Positions 58,579-64,000 of a DNA stretch of 64,000 bases are shown piece after piece. The notes beneath the pieces are model-generated. The model did no database searches, was not told the DNA's origin, and saw nothing but the letters and a program-made list of their open reading frames with translations. Source of the DNA: Kluyvera sichuanensis (GTDB lineage Bacteria > Pseudomonadota > Gammaproteobacteria > Enterobacterales > Enterobacteriaceae). The position numbers and the translations under genes are program-made. Positions within the stretch are counted from its first letter, which is position 1, and each line of letters begins with the position of its first letter. The stretch covers positions 27,766-91,765 of the forward strand of contig NZ_JABBJF010000021.1 of the NCBI RefSeq assembly GCF_014218705.1, written 5' to 3'.

Positions 58579-61500
58579 TTGCTAATAGTCTCCGCTACCT
58601 CTGCCAGAATTGCTTCCAGCTTTTCGCCTTCCTCTGGGCGAAAGTACAAAATGTTCGGGTTAAATCCGTAGAAAACGGTCACATCCAGCTCTGGCAGATA
58701 CTCTTTGCGTCCAACCAGGTCGGATGGTTTGCTCTTGTTGTTGAAGAGTGACGTCGCCCGGCTGCCACACGTCAGCACATAGGTCGGACGCACCAGATTG
58801 ATCTCTTCACGCATAAAGTCGGTGAACTGGCCGATCTCGTCTTTGGTGTAGTCCTTCTCTTTGTCCTTCACCTTTTTGCACACGCCTGTGACGTAGAGAT
58901 CGCCCATGCGCAGATCGCCTGCAGTAAGCAACTTCGCCTTAAAGTCGTCGTAGCCGTTCTCCATGAAGTAGCCGGTACGCCCATCATTGCCGTTCGCGTT
59001 GTCCAGAATGACCATGATTTTCGGCTTAATGCCAATGCTTGGGCGGATCAGGTCGTCTCCCAGACCCATTTCGGCCGCCATGCGAGTCATCAGTACATTC
59101 ACCTCGGCAGAGCGCTTAGGGTTCATCTCGAACGGTCGAGAGGCTTTTACAGCGTCGATCACCAGATTGCCCATCAACTCTGCCTGGTCGCGCAGTCGTT
59201 CCGGATCTGTCGCTGGCAGACTGCCAGGCTCAATCGATGCGAACGCACCTACTTTTTGCAGTGATTCGCGTACCCGGCTGTTACATGCACGCTTCTCGAC
59301 CGCTTCCTCAAATTGCTCAAGTGACTCGAATTTGCCGCCAACTTTCTCTCGCGCTCTCATGATGGCCTGGCAACCATTCTCAGAGCAGCCTTTCACAGCA
59401 GAGAATGGCGCATACAGAACCTGGCTGCCGTCTTCCAGCGTGCGGATCTCAATTCGGTTAGATGACACGTTAACGTCTGGTGGCAATACGCGAATGCCAT
59501 AGGTCAGCGCATCCTTAACCAGCCCCTGGTGCTTATCCTCGCCCAGAATGGTGAGCGCAGCAGCGAAGAACTCAGCAGGGTAATGTGTCTTTAACCACAT
59601 AGACTGATAGCTGATTAAAGAATAAGCAACACTGTGTGATTTGTTGAATTGGTACGCACCGTTCTTCTCGAAGGCATCCCAGATCTCCTTCGCTTTCGTC
59701 TCAGACAATCCCGGTTGTGACCCTGTAACGCGTACAGCAGCCATAGGTAATTTCACACCAGCCTCCAGCGCTTCTTCAACCGTCCGCAGTGCGCCGTCCT
59801 CACATTTGAAGTGTTCCGCGCGGTGAATACGCTGCGTGGTGCCGTCTTCCATCTCAACGTCGATCCAACCAGCTTGAGCCTGAACGACGAACTTTTCGCC
59901 CATGCTCTTCATCTTTTCCATATCCTTTTTACCGATCGCTTTACGCACACCATCAGCTTCGGCCATCGTGAAGCCAGCCAGCAATCGTGTCGCGTTCATC
60001 GTCTGTTCCTGATACAGAATCACGCCGTTGGTTTCCGCGGTAAGTTCGTCCAGTACCGGGTGCAGCGACTGTGGGGCCATGAAGCCTTTGGCCACGGAGA
60101 CATAGTCGTCCAACATGCCGGATTGGATCGGGCCAGGTCGGAAGAGCGCGGTCGTGGCGACAACGGTTTTGAAGCTCATTGGCTCAATGCCACCGCCCAG
60201 ATCTTTAAGCAGCTTGCGCATGGGGCCGGACTCCAGCTGGAATACGCCCTGCGTGTACCCTGCAGCGAACCCATCCAGAACCTTGCGATCGTCCAGTGGG
60301 ATAGCATCGAGATTGATGTCTTCACCGGTGCTCTCTTTGATGTAGCGTTTCGCGCTATCCAGCAGATCGAGCGTTGCCAGACCGAGAACGTCCAGCTTAA
60401 TCAGCCCCATTGCCTCGCAGTAACGTTTATCGAATGCAATACAGCGAGCGTTGCCACGCAGCTCGACGGGCGTGCGCTCTACCAGTGGAACGCCAGCGAC
60501 GATCATCCCCGCTGCATGACGGCCAAAACCACGCATCAGGCTTTGCAGTTTACACGCCGCTTTGAACGCTTCCGGGTTTTTCGTGGCGTATTTGTCCAGG
60601 CTGGCCAGTTGCTCGCGCAGCTCTTCCAGCGACAGGCTATCGTCCTCCAGATTCTTGAACTCTTTGGATACCGCCATATCCGCAGCGTCGACACCGTAAA
60701 TACGCGCAGTGTCACGCAGCGCAGAAGCGGCGCCCAGATAGGTGAAGTTCGGAATACCGGCAACGTAATCTTCGCCATAGCGTTCATTCAGATACTCGAT
60801 CACCTCATGACGACGTGCCTGGCTGAAGTCCAGATCCGCATCCGGTAAGTCGAGACGTTCAGGGTTGATGAAACGCTCAAACAGAAGACCGTGACGGATA
60901 GGATCGACGTTGGTTATGCCTATGCACCACGCCACCAGAGAACCGGCAGAGGAACCACGACCTGGCCCGACAGGAATGCCAGTTTCACGGCTGTGATTCA
61001 TCAGGTCGCGCACCATCAGGAAGTAGCCACAGAAGCCCAGACGGGTCAGCGTGTCCATTTCGTACTTCAGGCGATCAACATACACACGGTGCTCAGAAGC
61101 CGGTGGTGTGTAGCCAAACTCTTTGGTAGTAAGACGCTTGCGCAGCCCCGCGACAGCCAGCTTCATCAGCGTTGCAGGCTCGTCGTCTGCCATCTTGGGC
61201 AGTGCTGGTGGCAATTCATGCCAGCGCCATGTGCAGGCTTCAATAATGGTGTCCTGCGTTGTTGAGGCCATTGCAGCTGTTACCGGCACATCCATTCGAA
61301 CGGAGAAGGCTTTCAGCGCTTCAAGAAGATGGCGGCGACCATTAACGGCGTTATCTCGCTGGTGGGGAATACGCAGACGATGCGGCTGGTCGATTTTGAT
61401 GTTGTTCGTAACCATGTGCGCAATGTCTTTAATGTCAGCGTCGTCGACCGCTTCGTAATAAGCGGGATAGAACGCCACTGGCTCTATTTTCAGTGCGCTC

Positions 61501-62093
61501 GCCACTTTCATCGCCCGGACGTTAATCTGGTCGTAGAATGGGGTAGGGTGCGGATAAACCACGCTGTAGAAGTTATCGCGTCCTCCAGCTGTCACCAGCG
61601 TCCCGATAATCTTTGCGAAGTCCCGGCGCTGGAATACACTGCCAATGTCGGACGTCAGCAGGATGATGTTGCCTTTGGCATATGCGGCCGCCAGCTGGTC
61701 AAGTGCCAGACGCGGGACAAAGTAGAATTGCTCGCGCTTGTTGGCTAAGGTCATCAGTTCGCACACGTCGCGATAACCTTGCTCATTCTTTATCAGTGCC
61801 GTGAAGCAGTAGCTGCGATCACGCACCAATGATTCCATACATCCTCCTGACTCTTTCGCCAGGCGGGCGCGGTGCTCGTATGTCGGATCGTCGACCACAT
61901 TCAGCTTAACACCACAAATAACCGCCATGTCGTCGCCAGCGGCACGCTGCAGGGGGATCACACTGGCAATGTTCATGCTGTCAGCGGAAATGACAGCGGT
62001 GTAGCCAGCGTCTCTCGCGATTTTCACCGCGTTTTCTGCTTTTAGAGCCGACTCTCCCAGGGAGAAGTCAGTTCTGACCATCAGAGCCTTCAT
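58575..62093 (-). CDS. DNA polymerase III alpha with UDG-like C-terminus
   Basis: This 1172-residue family C polymerase has the palm motif GPGRGSSAGSLVAWCIG and LPDADLDFSQARRHEV with catalytic Asp residues, a fingers region (RGFGRHAAGM) and FNKSHSVAYSLISYQSM. The N-terminal PHP domain lacks the usual His-rich metal sites (it starts RTDFSLGESA). The last 150 residues (about 1020-1172) look like a family 4 uracil-DNA glycosylase fold: IMVILDNANG, GDLYVTGVCKK, PTYVLTCGSRATSLF. It would be the phage replicase, proofread by the DnaQ-like protein. The ATG is in the AAACACATG context. Confidence 0.9.
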   Translation of the reverse strand: MKALMVRTDFSLGESALKAENAVKIARDAGYTAVISADSMNIASVIPLQRAAGDDMAVICGVKLNVVDDPTYEHRARLAKESGGCMESLVRDRSYCFTALIKNEQGYRDVCELMTLANKREQFYFVPRLALDQLAAAYAKGNIILLTSDIGSVFQRRDFAKIIGTLVTAGGRDNFYSVVYPHPTPFYDQINVRAMKVASALKIEPVAFYPAYYEAVDDADIKDIAHMVTNNIKIDQPHRLRIPHQRDNAVNGRRHLLEALKAFSVRMDVPVTAAMASTTQDTIIEACTWRWHELPPALPKMADDEPATLMKLAVAGLRKRLTTKEFGYTPPASEHRVYVDRLKYEMDTLTRLGFCGYFLMVRDLMNHSRETGIPVGPGRGSSAGSLVAWCIGITNVDPIRHGLLFERFINPERLDLPDADLDFSQARRHEVIEYLNERYGEDYVAGIPNFTYLGAASALRDTARIYGVDAADMAVSKEFKNLEDDSLSLEELREQLASLDKYATKNPEAFKAACKLQSLMRGFGRHAAGMIVAGVPLVERTPVELRGNARCIAFDKRYCEAMGLIKLDVLGLATLDLLDSAKRYIKESTGEDINLDAIPLDDRKVLDGFAAGYTQGVFQLESGPMRKLLKDLGGGIEPMSFKTVVATTALFRPGPIQSGMLDDYVSVAKGFMAPQSLHPVLDELTAETNGVILYQEQTMNATRLLAGFTMAEADGVRKAIGKKDMEKMKSMGEKFVVQAQAGWIDVEMEDGTTQRIHRAEHFKCEDGALRTVEEALEAGVKLPMAAVRVTGSQPGLSETKAKEIWDAFEKNGAYQFNKSHSVAYSLISYQSMWLKTHYPAEFFAAALTILGEDKHQGLVKDALTYGIRVLPPDVNVSSNRIEIRTLEDGSQVLYAPFSAVKGCSENGCQAIMRAREKVGGKFESLEQFEEAVEKRACNSRVRESLQKVGAFASIEPGSLPATDPERLRDQAELMGNLVIDAVKASRPFEMNPKRSAEVNVLMTRMAAEMGLGDDLIRPSIGIKPKIMVILDNANGNDGRTGYFMENGYDDFKAKLLTAGDLRMGDLYVTGVCKKVKDKEKDYTKDEIGQFTDFMREEINLVRPTYVLTCGSRATSLFNNKSKPSDLVGRKEYLPELDVTVFYGFNPNILYFRPEEGEKLEAILAEVAETISK

Positions 62094-62271
62094 GTGTTTT
62101 TACCTTTCTGGTTTTCTTGATTTTGTCATTGGGGAAGCCAACGAACTTCCCATACATCGAAATCGCAACCTCTTTGGCTGACTGGTGGCACTCGGACCTA
62201 TCCGGACACGCCAGACAAGCCCGGCCAGTTTCAGACGCTGCGATAAGAGAGCCGAAACATCCTTTACGCAC
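62068..62271 (-). CDS. Small Cys-rich protein
   Basis: The protein has 67 residues from GTG 62271. Four Cys in CFGSLIAASETGRACLACPDRSEC could hold a zinc ion. The C-terminal half is basic. It overlaps the polymerase gene by 26 bp and follows the CobS-like gene by 2 bp, so it is likely co-translated with both. It may be a polymerase or ATPase cofactor. Function unknown. Confidence 0.65.
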   Translation of the reverse strand: MRKGCFGSLIAASETGRACLACPDRSECHQSAKEVAISMYGKFVGFPNDKIKKTRKVKTHEGSDGQN

Positions 62272-62273
62272 GA

Positions 62274-63509
62274 TTAACCGAAGATCTTCTGAACCACTTC
62301 ACGCGCTGCCTGTGCAGACGTGGATGGAAGTTTATTGATAAACGACTTTTCGATGCCGGCAGAGAAATCACCGCGCATCATTCCGATTTTTGCGGACAGC
62401 AGCAGCTCGCGAGGGCCGATTGGCTGGCTGATCAGATGCTGTTCATAACCTTCACGGACAAGGTTCGCGAACTTCACCATCTTCTCGGCGTATTCGCGGA
62501 TGACGCCAGCCTCAGCCAGCATGTTGACTTCAGCCTTAGTGCTCATGTACTTCACGTTCGAAACAATGCCGAAGCGCGAGAAGTTCGCCGCGTTTTGGAT
62601 GTTCGTACCTTGATAGAGACCCGTTTCGTCGCCAGAGCCGTTAGTGTTGCCAGTGCCAATGAAGGCAAAGCGTTTATGCGGAGTGATACGGCGCCAGTCC
62701 GGAGTTGCCTCTTTGATGATCAGCGGCTCTCCTTCAAGAACTGGCTGGTACACACCCAGAATCTGCGGGAACGCGAAGTCATATTCATCAGCGAGGTACA
62801 CCCAGCCATTTTTCATCGCCAGCGCCAGCAAACCAGGCTCGAAGTAGGTGGAGCCATCGCGAGCGAGGATCTGACCTGTAACGTGTGCTTCTTCCATAGA
62901 TGCCGTATGCTGGGCGCGGATCAGTGGTCGATTCAGCAGGGCGCATAGCTGCGTAGGAAGAGAAGATTTACCGGTTCCTGCATGACCCCAGAGATAGCCT
63001 GGGATTCCGATTTCCAGCATCATGAAGATGTCTTTAATTAGGTCGAAGTCGCCATACACATAGTTCTTCTTCGCTTCCGGTACGAACTCCGGATATGGCG
63101 TGTTGACGTTGACTGTCACCTGTAGTGGTTTTCCGCGTGGCGTTCCCAGCTCTTTGATCGTTACGCCAAGCAGCTCGTGCGCGGCCACCAGTTCAGTCTT
63201 GTATTCGACCGTTCCTACGTAGCCCGGATGTGCGCTAATCTCCGCTACTTTTCCTTCGCCTGAATGCTTTTCGGCACGCTTCTCATTGAGTTTGGCCAGT
63301 GCCGTGCGAGAGATCGTTGGTTCATCCGGAAACGCAGAGGTGTACATTTTCACCACTTCGTCCACGTCCAGACCCTTCGCGGACTCAGGAATGTTTTCGC
63401 AACGGCCCATAGAGATATGGGATTTCAGGTAATGAAAGGATTTGCCACACCACTTGCAGACGATGGCTTCCGGCAAATGTTCTTCTTGCTGTAGTGCAGT
63501 AGCGGTCAT
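62274..63509 (-). CDS. CobS-like AAA+ ATPase with zinc finger
   Basis: This 411-residue MoxR/CobS-type AAA+ protein has an N-terminal zinc finger (Cys18, Cys21, His31, Cys37), Walker A GHAGTGKS (175-182), a Walker B-like WVYLADEYDFA and a sensor segment FIGTGNTNG. Phage CobS/CobT pairs are not thought to make cobalamin; the ATPase plus VWA partner probably remodels a phage or host complex. The ATG is in the AAACACATG context. Confidence 0.85.
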   Translation of the reverse strand: MTATALQQEEHLPEAIVCKWCGKSFHYLKSHISMGRCENIPESAKGLDVDEVVKMYTSAFPDEPTISRTALAKLNEKRAEKHSGEGKVAEISAHPGYVGTVEYKTELVAAHELLGVTIKELGTPRGKPLQVTVNVNTPYPEFVPEAKKNYVYGDFDLIKDIFMMLEIGIPGYLWGHAGTGKSSLPTQLCALLNRPLIRAQHTASMEEAHVTGQILARDGSTYFEPGLLALAMKNGWVYLADEYDFAFPQILGVYQPVLEGEPLIIKEATPDWRRITPHKRFAFIGTGNTNGSGDETGLYQGTNIQNAANFSRFGIVSNVKYMSTKAEVNMLAEAGVIREYAEKMVKFANLVREGYEQHLISQPIGPRELLLSAKIGMMRGDFSAGIEKSFINKLPSTSAQAAREVVQKIFG

Positions 63510-63568
63510 GTGTTTTTCCTTACTGTTTGTCGTTCGTGGGGTATATCTTATATAAATATATTAGGCTG

Positions 63569-63588
63569 TATAGTAAGTGATTACTTAT
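63569..63588. promoter_or_regulatory. Family 1 operator
   Basis: TATAGTAAGTGATTACTTAT lies 60 bp upstream of the CobS-like start and just after the stop of the CobT-like fragment. Confidence 0.6.
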
Positions 63589-63605
63589 TTTTACAGGTAA
63601 AGCCA

Positions 63606-63935
63606 TTACCCAAGAATGATACGAGATAGCTCAGTGACAACTGACGGCCCTAACTCTTCTACGCTGTTTACCAATGCGTAATTTTTGTAGTAACGCCGTG
63701 GTGCGTCGGTCAAAACGCCGATAGCCATCAAATCGATGTCACTCAACGTCTCAATTTCTTTGGTGACGGTTCGCAAATGCTGATGGAACCCATCGCCTGC
63801 AGCACATGGCGCCCCGTCGCTCATAACCAGCATGATCTTCTTGTCCTCCATTCGCCCCGCAAACAGAGTCGCCAGCTGCGCGACGCTCTCACCATCGACG
63901 TTATTGGAGAGCATGAAAAACCTCGGGGCAGCCAT
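63606..63935 (-). CDS. CobT-like VWA domain, C-terminal part
   Basis: The visible frame has 109 residues from ATG 63935. It matches the C-terminal part of a VWA domain: NNVDGESVAQLATLFAGRM, KIMLVMSDGAPCA and DLMAIGV. The first metal-binding motif (DxSxS) is missing. In frame upstream lies only TGA at 63978-63980, so the gene seems truncated or frameshifted near the right edge instead of simply continuing. It would partner the CobS-like ATPase. Confidence 0.6.
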   Translation of the reverse strand: MAAPRFFMLSNNVDGESVAQLATLFAGRMEDKKIMLVMSDGAPCAAGDGFHQHLRTVTKEIETLSDIDLMAIGVLTDAPRRYYKNYALVNSVEELGPSVVTELSRIILG

Positions 63936-64000
63936 CGAATGATGCCATCTACAGGGGTTAAAATAACCACCATCATTTCATAACAATACCTGCTGACTAT

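Noticed and set aside
59811..60848. A 345-codon plus-strand open frame
   Set aside because: It is antisense to the catalytic part of DNA polymerase III alpha, which is unmistakably coding.

Overview
This window looks like part of an enterobacterial phage-plasmid, a temperate tailed phage that replicates as a plasmid, of the general SSU5/pHCM2 type. Three things support this. Packaging genes (portal, large and small terminase) sit on the same molecule as a RepFIB-like plasmid initiator flanked by more than 20 iterons. There is a large phage-style replication, recombination and nucleotide set: DNA polymerase III alpha, DnaQ-like exonuclease, RecA-like recombinase, gp32-like SSB, FEN nuclease, SbcC/SbcD-like pair, RuvC-like resolvase, NrdA/NrdB, ThyA, DHFR, MazG-like and CobS/CobT-like genes. 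Ribosome-binding sites, signal peptides and lipoboxes are of enterobacterial type, and the one insertion sequence is an IS21-family element close to IS100 of Yersinia. The group assignment rests on gene content, not on a database search.

Layout. 0-3.1 kb: portal (cut by the left edge), TerL and TerS on the minus strand. 3.3-6.7 kb: a tightly overlapping minus-strand operon of two ParB-like proteins, an ABC ATPase, a small protein, a GNAT acyltransferase and a winged-helix protein, possibly a DNA-modification module. 6.8-10.8 kb: plus-strand helicase, small proteins and an AT-rich orphan gene. 10.9-25 kb: accessory region with many small minus-strand genes of unknown role, two long non-coding stretches with unusual repeats, a GIY-YIG protein, a DUF4942 methyltransferase and a Rha-like regulator. 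25.4-27.0 kb: AT-rich plus-strand cargo, including an HNH-like protein. 27.2-27.6 kb: a gene-free block rich in nested inverted repeats, the best candidate for an undescribed structured RNA. 27.7-44.8 kb: a long minus-strand block for DNA modification, proofreading, dNTP synthesis and recombination, interrupted by the IS at 32.3-34.25 kb. 45.0-49.2 kb: lipoprotein, GNAT, an unknown gene, then the plasmid origin and repA. 49.2-56.3 kb: small genes, an SPFH lipoprotein, RecA-like, FEN, SSB and a UvsY-like gene. 56.5-58.1 kb: a toxin-antitoxin-like cargo operon. 58.1-64 kb: DNA polymerase III alpha, a Cys-rich protein, CobS-like ATPase and a CobT-like fragment.

Regulation. Two dispersed operator families stand out. 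Family 1 is a 20-bp palindrome, consensus ATAGGTAAGTACTTACCTAT, with 16 copies just upstream of transcription units across the window. Family 2 is AAACAANTTGTTT, usually inside a longer conserved leader, with about 18 copies mostly upstream of small accessory genes at 12-24 kb and also of terS and nrdB. They suggest two regulators, neither identified here, controlling most minus-strand transcription units.
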